Origin: Caulobacter sp.
GTDB taxonomy: Bacteria; Pseudomonadota; Alphaproteobacteria; Caulobacterales; Caulobacteraceae
Length of the DNA: 64,000 bases
Reading direction: 5' to 3'
NCBI RefSeq assembly: GCF_017744445.1
Contig: NZ_JAGIBH010000009.1
Span: 124,001-188,000, forward strand
Positions 57,159 to 64,000 of the stretch are shown here, in pieces. The notes beneath the pieces are model-generated. The model was not told where the DNA came from. It ran no database searches and saw only the letters and a program-made list of their open reading frames with translations. Each line of letters opens with the position of its first letter. Position 1 is the stretch's first letter. Both the position numbers and the translations under genes were made by a program.

Positions 57159-57191
57159 CGGCGGGCGGGGTACACCCCGGCCCGCTTTTTT
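57159..57191 (+). terminator. Attenuator-like terminator in the carA leader
   Basis: GCGGGCGGGGT, ac, ACCCCGGCCCGC then TTTTTTG. It starts some 10 bases after the predicted transcription start. A competing hairpin CCGCGC/GCGCGG (57146-57161) overlaps its left arm. Confidence 0.65.
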
Positions 57192-57235
57192 GCAAAAATA
57201 GACCCACCCCACCGCGTGTAGGAGCGCTTCCAAGA

Positions 57236-58402
57236 ATGTCCCAAGACCTTCTCCCCGGCGTTACCGGCGTTCTGGCCCTGGCCGACGGCACCATCCTGCA
57301 AGGCGTGGGCTGCGGCGCGGTCGGCGACGCGGTCGGCGAGGTGTGCTTCAACACCGCCATGACGGGCTACCAGGAGATCCTGACCGACCCGTCCTACATG
57401 GCCCAGATCGTGGCCTTCACCTTCCCGCACATCGGTAATGTCGGCGCCAACGTCGAGGACGTCGAGCAGATCACCGGCGTGGCCGAGACGGCTGCTCGCG
57501 GTGCCCTCTTCCGCGATGTCCCGACCGAGCAGGCCAACTGGCGCGCCGGCGGCGACTTCGACACCTGGATGAAGAACCGCGGCGTCATCGGCTTGGCCGG
57601 GATCGACACTCGCGCCCTGACCCGCAAGATCCGCGAGACCGGCATGCCGCACGGCGTCATCGCCCACTCGCCCGACGGCAAGTTCGATCTCGACGCCCTG
57701 GTCGCCAAGGCCAAGGCCTGGGCCGGCCTGGAAGGCCTGGACCTGGCCAAGGACGCCTCGACCACCCAGACCTTCACCTGGGACGAGGGCCTGTGGTCGT
57801 GGCCGGAAGGCTACGCCAAGCTGGACAAGCCCAAGTATGAAGTGGTCGTCCTGGACTACGGCGTGAAGCGCAACATCCTGCGGGCTCTCGCCCATGTCGG
57901 CGCCCGCGCCACGGTCGTCCCGGCCGACACCAAGGCCGAGGACATCCTGGCCCGTAACCCGGACGGCGTGCTGCTGAGCAACGGCCCCGGCGACCCGGCC
58001 GCGACCGGCGCCTACGCGGTCCCCGAGATCCAGAAGCTGGTCGAGAGCGGCAAGCCGGTGTTCGGCATCTGCCTGGGCCACCAGATGCTGGCCCTGGCGC
58101 TGGGCGCCAAGACCGTGAAGATGGAACAGGGCCACCACGGCGCGAACCACCCCGTGAAAGACCTGACCACCGGCAAGGTCGAGATCGTCTCGATGAACCA
58201 CGGTTTCACGGTGGACAGCGAAAGCCTGCCCGCCCCGGTGCAGGAGACCCACGTCTCGCTGTTCGACGGCACCAACGCCGGCATCCAGCTGGCCGACAAG
58301 CCGGTCTTTTCGGTCCAGCACCACCCGGAAGCCTCGCCGGGCCCGACGGACAGCCTGTACCTGTTCGAACGCTTCGCGGGCCTGATGGACAAGGCGAAGT
58401 AA
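57236..58402 (+). CDS. carA: Carbamoyl-phosphate synthase small subunit
   Basis: 388 residues, normal length. N-terminal domain with [32 protein letters not shown] and [16 protein letters not shown]-terminal class I glutamine amidotransferase with LLSNGPGDP, catalytic Cys in [16 protein letters not shown], and His/Glu in [13 protein letters not shown]. Supplies ammonia to CarB for arginine and pyrimidine synthesis. The ATG at 57236 follows GTAGGAGCGC. carB is not adjacent: a terminator follows within 200 bases. Upstream leader holds a terminator-like hairpin. Confidence 0.97.
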   Translation: MSQDLLPGVTGVLALADGTILQGVGCGAVGDAVGEVCFNTAMTGYQEILTDPSYMAQIVAFTFPHIGNVGANVEDVEQITGVAETAARGALFRDVPTEQANWRAGGDFDTWMKNRGVIGLAGIDTRALTRKIRETGMPHGVIAHSPDGKFDLDALVAKAKAWAGLEGLDLAKDASTTQTFTWDEGLWSWPEGYAKLDKPKYEVVVLDYGVKRNILRALAHVGARATVVPADTKAEDILARNPDGVLLSNGPGDPAATGAYAVPEIQKLVESGKPVFGICLGHQMLALALGAKTVKMEQGHHGANHPVKDLTTGKVEIVSMNHGFTVDSESLPAPVQETHVSLFDGTNAGIQLADKPVFSVQHHPEASPGPTDSLYLFERFAGLMDKAK

Positions 58403-58420
58403 GCGCCGAGCGCTTACTTC

Positions 58421-58551
58421 GCTCCTTCCCCGCCTGGGGGAGGTGGCGCGCCGCGAAGCGCGGCGTGACGGAGGGGGTTTGTGCGGCCTAAGCCTGTGCT
58501 AGCCCCTCCACCGCCGTTCGGCGGTCCCCCTCCCCCAAGAGGGGGAGGAGA
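58421..58551. repeat. Family A palindromic repeat
   Basis: CCGCCTGGGGGAGGTGGCGC to CCCCAAGAGGGGGAGGAG, between the carA stop and its terminator. Confidence 0.88.
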
Positions 58552-58560
58552 AACAAAGCA

Positions 58561-58593
58561 AAGCCCGCGTCATCCCTGATGGCGCGGGCTTTT
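58561..58593 (+). terminator. Rho-independent terminator downstream of carA
   Basis: AAGCCCGCG, 13-base loop, CGCGGGCTT then TTT. Perfect 9-base stem. Confidence 0.8.
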
Positions 58594-58604
58594 CGTATTG
58601 GGGG

Positions 58605-58790
58605 CCGCCTCCCGCAAGACTAGGGGGCAAAGCGGGAGGCGGCTGCCGAACGCCCTCTGCAAGGGGGGCGCGCTTTGGGCGTCCGGCCGCTAGAGCCCAT
58701 CCGCTGCGGCAGAAGCCGCCTCGGCTGACCTGGGCTCTAACTTCGTGGGAGCGCGGGAGGTCCCGCGTCCAAACTGGGGCTGGGGAGCCG
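58605..58790. ncRNA. Candidate structured RNA (strand unknown)
   Basis: A 186-base gene-free stretch with nested stems: CCGCCTCCCGC/GCGGGAGGCGG (58605-58615 and 58632-58642), an AGAGCCCA/TGGGCTCT closing stem near 58692-58737 with GCGGCAGAAGCCGC inside, and CGCGGGAGGTCCCGCG near 58754-58769. It matches none of the repeat families in this window. Class not recognised; I could not match it to 6S, SRP, RNase P or tmRNA. Confidence 0.35.
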
Positions 58791-58792
58791 GC

Positions 58793-59032
58793 TCAGACCT
58801 TGAGGTTGAGCAGGGCTCCCGCCATTTCGTCGGCCGTGCGGATCACCGCCGCATTGGCCTTGAAGTCGGTGGCGGCGCCGATCTGCTGGACCCGCTCGTT
58901 GACGTAGTCGACATCTCCGAGGGTCTGGGCGCGCTCGGCCTGGGCGTCCGACGCGGCCACACGTTGGGCCGAAGCGTGGAGCCGGTCAGCGGCGGCCATC
59001 ATGCCCGAGGCGGCGATCGAGATTGCCTGCAT
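58793..59032 (-). CDS. Flagellar rod/hook-like small protein
   Basis: 79 residues starting MQAISIAASGMMAAADRLHASAQRVA, the heptad-like N-terminal helix shared by flagellar axial proteins (FlgB, FlgC, FlgE type: a.sGm.aa..rl...a.NvAn). The C-terminal YVNERVQQIGAATDFKANAAVIRTADEMAGALLNLKV resembles the axial C-terminal helix (v.eMv.li.aqrayeaNakvi.t.dem...ll.l). So both helices are joined with almost no middle domain. Orphan here. GGGGGACTTTCCC precedes the start. Confidence 0.7.
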   Translation of the reverse strand: MQAISIAASGMMAAADRLHASAQRVAASDAQAERAQTLGDVDYVNERVQQIGAATDFKANAAVIRTADEMAGALLNLKV

Positions 59033-59136
59033 GGGAAAGTCCCCCAAAGGAATTGCCGTTGTTGACGTTGGTTATCGCGCCGGTTGGGTTAAGCGGTTGC
59101 AACCAAAAATGGTAAAATTCATACCTTGGTCATAAT

Positions 59137-59154
59137 TTTTTACGCGGATTAACC
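59137..59154. promoter_or_regulatory. CtrA-like site candidate
   Basis: TTTTACGCGGATTAACCAT: TTAACCAT is a known CtrA half-type and TTTT-N7-TTAA is one base from the TTAA-N7-TTAA consensus. It lies about 105 bases upstream of the flagellar rod-like gene. Confidence 0.35.
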
Positions 59155-59257
59155 ATGTTTCGGGGACCCAAATCGGGGCCTCGAACAGGGTGAATCTGTC
59201 GCTAACCGATCCGTCGGGGGCCGTTGCTGGCCCGGCCTTCGCCCGTCGCGCGAGCCG

Positions 59258-59282
59258 CGTTGCGAGAACGCCGTTCGCAACG
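59258..59282. other. Inverted repeat upstream of M28 peptidase gene
   Basis: CGTTGCGA, 9-base spacer, TCGCAACG: perfect 8-base arms. The rest of the 59033-59409 gap is an AT-richer promoter-like stretch with no gene seen. Confidence 0.5.
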
Positions 59283-59409
59283 GGAAATCCTTCCCAACAT
59301 TACAAAACGTTCAGGCGCGCGCGTCTCGACAAGCCGTCACAGCGCCGACATGGTTCGCCCCCTATGCGGGCCGGGGGCGGCCTGCCTTTTTCAAGAGGCT
59401 CTCCAAGAC

Positions 59410-61119
59410 ATGTCGTTTACGCGCCGCGCCGCGCTCGCCAGCGCCGCCCTGCTCATGGCCGCTCAACCGGTCCTCGCCGCCACCCCCGCCAAGCCGGCGC
59501 CCGCCGCCGCCAAGAAGGCGGCCCCGGCTTCGGACTTCACGCCGTCGGCCGAGGCCATCAAGGCCCACATGACCTTCCTGGCCGACGACGCCATGGAAGG
59601 CCGCGAGGCCGGCACGCGCGGCTACGACATCGCCGCCAACTACGTGGCCGCCCAATATGCCCTGCTGGGCGTGAAGCCGGCCGGCGACAAGCTGACCACC
59701 GGCGTCAGCTATCAGCAGCACGTGCCGCTGATCGCCTTCCGCCCGGCCTCGGACGGCGCGGTCAGCGTCACGGGCGCCGACGGCCAGGCCGTCGCGCTGA
59801 AGTACGGCGAAGACTACCTGCCCGGCGCCCAGGCCCAGGCCGCCGACGTCAATGTCGACGCGCCGCTGGTGTTCGCGGGCTTCGGCGTGGTCGATCCCTC
59901 GCGCGGTCGCGACGACTACGCGGGCCTGGACGTCAAGGGTAAGGTCGTCGTCATCCTGACCGGCGCCCCGACCTCGATCCAGACCGAGGAACGCGCCCAC
60001 TTCAGCAACCCCAACACCAAGCGCGTCGAAGCCGCCAAGCGCGGCGCCGTGGGCGTGCTGATCATCCCGACCACCAGCAGCGAGAAGCGCCGCCCGTTCG
60101 CGCGCGGCCTGGCGGGCATGAAGGAATGGCGGGTGATCTGGCGCAACGCCCAGGACGTCGGCGCCATCCGCGCGCCGTCGGCCCCGTCGCTGGCCACCAT
60201 CAGCCTGGCCGGCGCCGAGAAGCTGTTCGCCGGCTCGGCGACGCCGCTGGCCAGCGTGCTGGAGCAGGCTGAAAAGCCGGAAGGCGCGGTCAAGGGCTTC
60301 GCCCTGCCGGGCAAGGTCAAGATCAGCCTGAAGACCGAGATCGAGAAGCGCGAAAGCAGCAACGTCGTCGGCGTCATCGAGGGCTCGGACCCGACGCTGA
60401 AGGCCCAGACCATCATCCTGTCGGCGCACCTCGACCACATCGGCATCAAGGACAACGCCAAGCCGGGCGAGGACCGCATCAACAACGGCGCCCTGGACAA
60501 CGCCTCGGGCATCGCCACGCTGCTGGAGGTCGCGCGCGGCTTCAAGAACAGCAAGATGCGCCCCAAGCGCTCGATCATCCTGCTGGCCGTGACCGGTGAA
60601 GAAAAGGGCCTGGTCGGCTCGGACTACTTCGCCAACAACCCGACCGTGCCGAAGGCCAATATCGCCGCCGACGTGAACCTGGACATGCCGGTGCTGCTGT
60701 ACCCGTTCACCGACGTGATCGCGTTCGGCGCCGACCGCTCGACCGTGGGCGAGGCCGTCAAGCACGCCGGCGCCCGCGTGGGCGTGGCGCTTTCCGGGGA
60801 TCCTCTGCCGGAAGAAGGCCTGTTCACCCGCTCGGACCACTACCGCTTCGTCGAGCAGGGCATCCCCTCGGTGTTCCTGATGACCGGCTTCCAGAACGGC
60901 GGCGAAAAGGCCTTCACCACCTTCCTGAAGACCAACTACCACCACCCGGGCGATGATTTGAACCAGCCGATCGACTACAACGCGGCCGCCAAGTTCGCCC
61001 TGGTGAACTACGAGATCGCCCGCGAACTGGCCAACCAGCCCGCGCGTCCGGTCTGGAAGAAGGGCGACTTCTTCGGCGGCACCTTCGCCCCGGCGGGGCA
61101 TCCGTCGGCGGCGAAGTAA
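59410..61119 (+). CDS. Exported M28-family aminopeptidase
   Basis: 569 residues. Signal MSFTRRAALASAALLMAAQPVLA (twin-arginine-like). Protease-associated (PA) insert around 130-290, then the M28 zinc core: IILSAHLDHIGI (His, Asp ligand region), NNGALDNASGIATLLEVAR (bridging Asp), LAVTGEEKGLVGSDYF (catalytic Glu and zinc Glu), VNLDMPVL and FTRSDHYRFVEQGIPSVFL (last His). Cleaves N-terminal residues of peptides in the periplasm or outside. Start at the ATG at 59410. Confidence 0.93.
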   Translation: MSFTRRAALASAALLMAAQPVLAATPAKPAPAAAKKAAPASDFTPSAEAIKAHMTFLADDAMEGREAGTRGYDIAANYVAAQYALLGVKPAGDKLTTGVSYQQHVPLIAFRPASDGAVSVTGADGQAVALKYGEDYLPGAQAQAADVNVDAPLVFAGFGVVDPSRGRDDYAGLDVKGKVVVILTGAPTSIQTEERAHFSNPNTKRVEAAKRGAVGVLIIPTTSSEKRRPFARGLAGMKEWRVIWRNAQDVGAIRAPSAPSLATISLAGAEKLFAGSATPLASVLEQAEKPEGAVKGFALPGKVKISLKTEIEKRESSNVVGVIEGSDPTLKAQTIILSAHLDHIGIKDNAKPGEDRINNGALDNASGIATLLEVARGFKNSKMRPKRSIILLAVTGEEKGLVGSDYFANNPTVPKANIAADVNLDMPVLLYPFTDVIAFGADRSTVGEAVKHAGARVGVALSGDPLPEEGLFTRSDHYRFVEQGIPSVFLMTGFQNGGEKAFTTFLKTNYHHPGDDLNQPIDYNAAAKFALVNYEIARELANQPARPVWKKGDFFGGTFAPAGHPSAAK

Positions 61120-61129
61120 GGGCCCTAAA

Positions 61130-61256
61130 CCCGTCTCCCCGGCGAAAGCCGGGGCCCAGATGGCGGAGCGCTGAGGTGGGCTCTACGAACTCGGAGCTTC
61201 TCCAATCAGCCCCGGCGCCCTGAGATCTGGGTCCCGGCTTTCGCCGGGAAAACGGG
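61130..61256. repeat. Family C palindromic repeat
   Basis: ACCCGTCTCCCCGGCGAAAG to GGCTTTCGCCGGGAAAACGG, between the M28 stop and its terminator. Confidence 0.9.
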
Positions 61257-61290
61257 AATGGGAATGGCGGGGATGATGGATATTGACCCG

Positions 61291-61327
61291 GAGGGCGGCG
61301 GAAGGGATTCTGCCGCCCTCTTTCTTT
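61291..61327 (+). terminator. Rho-independent terminator of M28 gene
   Basis: GAGGGCGGC, 12-base loop, GCCGCCCTC then TTTCTTT. Perfect 9-base stem. Confidence 0.85.
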
Positions 61328-61347
61328 GTGACCTCGGATCCTTCGCG

Positions 61348-61980
61348 TTGACCGTCCGCACCGGCGCCTTCCTGAAGATCGGCGTGATCGCGCCGGCCAT
61401 CATGGTGGCCGACGTCGTGATCGCTCAGCGGCTGTTCCCCGGCTTCGACGCCGGCGCCCAGTTCATCAGCGAGCTGGGCGGGCCCAAGGCCCCCCTGCCC
61501 GAGATCTTCAACTACGGCATGATGATCGCCGGCGTCGCGGGCCTCTTGGCCGGCGCGGGCTTCGCCCATGCGCTGGAGGAGGCCGGCGGCCGTCGCCGGG
61601 TCTCGGCCTTCGCCGGCCTATTCGTGGCGCTGACGGGGCTAGGAGCCTTCTTCGCGGGCGTCTTCCACTGGCCCGATCCCATGCACCGCGCCTGCGGGGT
61701 GGGCCTGGCCATGCAGTTCGCGCCGCTGTTCACCGCCTGGGCCCTGTGGGGCAAGACTGGCTATCGGCGCCTGGCCCACTTCTCGCTGGGCTGGTTCTTC
61801 GGCCTGTTCCTGGTCTTCGCCCTGCTGACGGGCGTGTGGAACATCCGCACCGGCTATGACGTCGGCTACTGGCAGCGCGGCCACGCGTTCCTGGGCCTGC
61901 TGTGGCTGGCCATCGCCGCCTGGACCCTGGAGAAGGGCTGGAAGGCGAGTGCGGTGGCGGCGCAGCCGGCGACCGTCTAA
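61348..61980 (+). CDS. DUF998-like membrane protein
   Basis: 210 residues from a TTG start at 61348 (MTVRTGAFLKIGVIAPAIM). Six to seven transmembrane helices; VADVVIAQRLFPGFDAGAQFISELGG near the first loop and MHRACGVGLAMQFAPLFTAW later resemble DUF998 proteins, whose role is unknown. A longer open frame begins at an ATG at 61258 but that would run through a perfect rho-independent terminator, so the later TTG is preferred; this start is not certain. Confidence 0.7.
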   Translation: MTVRTGAFLKIGVIAPAIMVADVVIAQRLFPGFDAGAQFISELGGPKAPLPEIFNYGMMIAGVAGLLAGAGFAHALEEAGGRRRVSAFAGLFVALTGLGAFFAGVFHWPDPMHRACGVGLAMQFAPLFTAWALWGKTGYRRLAHFSLGWFFGLFLVFALLTGVWNIRTGYDVGYWQRGHAFLGLLWLAIAAWTLEKGWKASAVAAQPATV

Positions 61981-62024
61981 CCTCGTTCTCAACGATGCAT
62001 TCAGCGTTATTTGGGGGGAACGCC

Positions 62025-62600
62025 ATGACCTACCGCCTCGCGACCGTGATCGCCGCCGCTCTCGTGCTGGCCGCCTGCTCGCAGCAGAAGACCGAGGACC
62101 AGCCCGCCGCGCCGCCCGCGCCCGACGAGGTGCGCACCCCGGCGGTCGCGCCGGCGGTCCCCGCCCCGGTCACCGCCGCGCCCAACGACGGCGCGCCCTC
62201 GAATGGGACCGTCGGCGGCGACGGCTCGCAGATCCAGCTGTCGCCCCTGCTGCGCGCCGACTTCGAGGCCAACAAGCTGGACGGCGAGCTGGGCTGCGGC
62301 TTCAACAGCGGCGGCGGGACCGATCCGCTGCTCTACGCGGTGGGCTATTCGGGCGTGAAGGAGCCGGGCTACGGCCTGGTCAAGGTCGGAACCTATGTCG
62401 AGCGCATCGTCGCGCCGGGCGGCTATGACGCCATGGTCAATGGCACGACCTTCAGCGGCCAGGGCAAGACCATCAAGATCGCCATCACCGGCAAGGCCAC
62501 TGGCGGCGGCGAGTCCCCGGCCTATCCCGCCACCCTGACCTACGACCGCGCCGACGGCGCCAAGCGGGTCATCGAGGGCACCTGGACCTGCGGGCCGTAG
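62025..62600 (+). CDS. Lipoprotein, unknown function
   Basis: 191 residues. Lipoprotein signal MTYRLATVIAAALVLAACSQ with lipobox LAAC, a Pro/Ala-rich linker to about residue 65, then a compact globular domain with ELGCGFNSGGGTDPLLYAVGYS and a final Cys pair (WTCGP) that could form a disulfide with Cys in LGCGF. GGGGGGAACGCC precedes the ATG. No family recognised. Its stop directly abuts the stop of the convergent PEBP gene. Confidence 0.8.
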   Translation: MTYRLATVIAAALVLAACSQQKTEDQPAAPPAPDEVRTPAVAPAVPAPVTAAPNDGAPSNGTVGGDGSQIQLSPLLRADFEANKLDGELGCGFNSGGGTDPLLYAVGYSGVKEPGYGLVKVGTYVERIVAPGGYDAMVNGTTFSGQGKTIKIAITGKATGGGESPAYPATLTYDRADGAKRVIEGTWTCGP

Positions 62601-63149
62601 TCACTGGGTTTCGGGCGCCTCATAGGTCGCCACCAGCAGGCCCTCGGCCAAGGTGTCGCCCTTCAGGGCGCTGACCAGGGTCTCCATCGGGACGTTGGGA
62701 CCGAAGGCCAGGCGCTCGGCCAGGGCGAAGATCTGGAAGTGATAGCGGTGCAGGCCGTGGCCCGGCGGCGGGCGTGGTCCGAACCAGCCGATCTTGCCCG
62801 CGCCGTTGACGCCCTGGGTCGCGCCGCCGATCGCGCCCAGACTGGCCTCGTTCGGCAGCCCCTCGGGCAGGCTGGTCGCCTCGGCCGGGATGTTCCAGAT
62901 CAACCAGTGCACGAACGGATGCTCGCGCGGGGCGTCGGGGTCCTCGACCACGATGGCGTAGGCGGCCGCGTGCTCCACCGGCGTCCAGACCAGCGGCGGC
63001 GAGCGGTTCTCGTGATACGCCGAGTGGCGGTCCTCCAGTCGGCCGTCGGCGTCCAGCGACGGCGTGGTCAGGACGACCTGGCCCTCACCGAACGGCTGGA
63101 CCTTCTGGATGACGAGCGCGTCTCCGGAATGATCTGGGGCTTGAGCCAT
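62601..63149 (-). CDS. YbhB/YbcL (PEBP) family protein
   Basis: 182 residues. PEBP ligand-site motifs: ENRSPPLVWTPVEHAAAYAIVVEDPDAPREHPFVHWLIWNIPAE and GWFGPRPPPGHGLHRYHFQIFALAERL. Phosphatidylethanolamine-binding fold; role in bacteria is not established. No signal peptide, so cytoplasmic. GGAGACCCGCC precedes the ATG at 63149. Confidence 0.9.
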   Translation of the reverse strand: MAQAPDHSGDALVIQKVQPFGEGQVVLTTPSLDADGRLEDRHSAYHENRSPPLVWTPVEHAAAYAIVVEDPDAPREHPFVHWLIWNIPAEATSLPEGLPNEASLGAIGGATQGVNGAGKIGWFGPRPPPGHGLHRYHFQIFALAERLAFGPNVPMETLVSALKGDTLAEGLLVATYEAPETQ

Positions 63150-63217
63150 GGCGGGTCTCCTTCGAGGGCCGCAACCCTCGAGCGCCCAGCCAAGTTTCCC
63201 GGCTTAACCTGGGACGC

Positions 63218-63838
63218 TTACCGCCAGGCGTAGTTGAAGCTGATGCTGATGCGCTGCTCGTCGGCCTGGTTGGGCGTCACCTCGTGGCGCAGCCAGCTCT
63301 CCCACATCAGGATCGCGCCCGGCGACGGCTGCACGTAGACGAACGGCCGCAGGCCTTCCGGGGCCTCCTCTTCCCGCGTCGGGGCGGCCATCATCATCGG
63401 CAGGCGCGGGTCCTCGAACTTGATGGCCGAGGCGCCCGGCGGGATCGTCACATAGACCGTGCCGGAGATAACGCTGTGGGGGTGGATATGGCCGGTGTGC
63501 TGGCCGCCGGTCTCCAGGATGTTGATCCAGAAGCTGTCCATGACCAGCTTGCCCGCGCCCAGATCGAAGCAGAGGTCCTTGGCGAAGGCGGCCGCGTGCT
63601 TGTCGAGCTTCTTCTTGAGGTCCGCGAACAGGCTGTCGCGCTGTGGCAGATCGTTCAGCGAAGCGTACGAGGTGTAGCCCAGATACCCCTTGTTGTAGGC
63701 CCAGGCCTGGCCGGCGTCGTCGTCCTCGGCGATGGCGATGCAGGCGTCGTGCAGCTCGTCGATGAAGTCGTCGAAGCCCTTCTCGCTGGCGAGGCTGGCT
63801 TCATAGAGCGGAGTGACGAAGAGGCTGCGCGTGGTCAT
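63218..63838 (-). CDS. Putative 2OG-Fe(II) oxygenase (TIGR02466-like)
   Basis: 206 residues from the ATG at 63838 (MTTRSLFVTPLYEASLASE). Double-stranded beta-helix with the iron-site region GGQHTGHIHPHSVISGTVYVTIP, the C-terminal His in LWRHE-like SWLRHEVTPNQADEQRISISFNYAW and the 2-oxoglutarate Arg in EQRISISF. TIGR02466 proteins are predicted oxygenases of unknown substrate. An in-frame ATG four codons upstream is also possible; neither has an SD. Confidence 0.85.
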   Translation of the reverse strand: MTTRSLFVTPLYEASLASEKGFDDFIDELHDACIAIAEDDDAGQAWAYNKGYLGYTSYASLNDLPQRDSLFADLKKKLDKHAAAFAKDLCFDLGAGKLVMDSFWINILETGGQHTGHIHPHSVISGTVYVTIPPGASAIKFEDPRLPMMMAAPTREEEAPEGLRPFVYVQPSPGAILMWESWLRHEVTPNQADEQRISISFNYAWR

Positions 63839-63864
63839 GGGGCGCGTCATAGCGCCGGAGTGCG

Positions 63865-63893
63865 TTGACGACAAACGGCGAGTGGAACATAGT
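63865..63893 (+). promoter_or_regulatory. Leaderless promoter for the right-edge gene
   Basis: TTGACG (63865-63870), 17 bases, CATAGT (63888-63893), 6 bases, ATG at 63900. Confidence 0.5.
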
Positions 63894-63899
63894 CAGAAC

Positions 63900-64000
63900 A
63901 TGGCCGGTAACTCGCCCACCAAGATCGATCCGACGCTGGCTGGCAGCCTCCCCGAAAGCGACTTCGTCGAACGTCCCGGCTTCGAGGATAACGAAGCGCA
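63900..64000 (+). CDS. Partial gene at right edge, unknown function
   Basis: Only 33 codons are visible: MAGNSPTKIDPTLAGSLPES. No SD; a well-spaced promoter puts the transcription start at the ATG, so it is probably leaderless. Not recognised. Confidence 0.5.
   Translation, partial: MAGNSPTKIDPTLAGSLPESDFVERPGFEDNEA

Noticed and set aside
58605..58790. Stretch considered as a tRNA or tmRNA gene
   Set aside because: No cloverleaf with a T-loop GTTCRA motif and no tmRNA tag reading frame could be found on either strand.
61258..61347. Upstream ATG start for the DUF998-like gene
   Set aside because: That stretch contains a perfect rho-independent terminator for the preceding gene; it is unlikely to be translated.

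Overview
The window looks like a chromosomal segment of a Caulobacter-type alphaproteobacterium. The evidence is high GC, a gene transfer agent (GTA) head-tail cluster of the Rhodobacterales/Caulobacterales type, TIGR01782-like TonB receptors (Xanthomonas/Caulobacter class), XylR-like operators, leaderless promoters and a very dense load of long palindromic intergenic repeats. All names rest on motif and neighbourhood recognition; no database search was run.

Layout. (1) 1-9979: GTA structural cluster read leftwards (g1 small terminase, g2 large terminase, g3 portal, g3.5, g4 protease, g5 capsid, g6, g8, g9, g10, g10.1, g11, g12, g13, partial g14). It is interrupted by a plus-strand DUF559 nuclease gene between g2 and g3, by two plus-strand DUF805 genes between g11 and g12, and by repeats. 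(2) 10379-17919: ketoglutarate-semialdehyde-type dehydrogenase, methyltransferase, ArsR/SRPBCC pair, amine oxidase with cytochrome c, and a CHASE4-like sensor kinase. (3) 17978-22289: pyrimidine catabolism, rutR divergent from rutB-C-D-A, with two RutR-like operators between them. (4) 22419-25954: FKBP isomerase and a NarL-like two-component pair. (5) 26195-55634: a glucuronoxylan locus with CE15 glucuronoyl esterase, GH35, GH43, GH10 xylanase, TonB receptor 1, four tandem tryptophan-halogenase-like flavoproteins (one degenerate), TetR, M20 hydrolase, GH67 alpha-glucuronidase, mannonate dehydratase and a FadR-type GntR regulator. After a short unrelated stretch (AraC, acyltransferase, HAD, two small proteins) comes TonB receptor 2. 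(6) 56188-64000: second DUF559 gene, DUF1272, carA, a structured non-coding stretch, an orphan flagellar rod-like protein, M28 peptidase and assorted small genes.

How the genes fit. CE15 and GH10 would cut glucuronoxylan outside the cell, the TonB receptors import oligomers, GH67 and GH43 release glucuronate and xylose, and ManD takes uronate-derived mannonate to 2-keto-3-deoxygluconate. The promoters of both receptors and the GH67/manD divergent region carry two operator classes: a FadR-type palindrome TGGTCNGACCA, attributable to the local GntR protein, and a LacI-type TGGTAGCG site like the Caulobacter XylR box.

Most unusual signals. At least eight families of 50-185 bp palindromic repeats occupy most 3' intergenic gaps, including gaps inside the rut and GTA operons. 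Both DUF559 nuclease genes are bracketed by inverted copies of a repeat, from two unrelated repeat families. One repeat end (GTGACGG) sits where the -35 box of a leaderless gene should be. carA has a terminator-like hairpin in its own leader.
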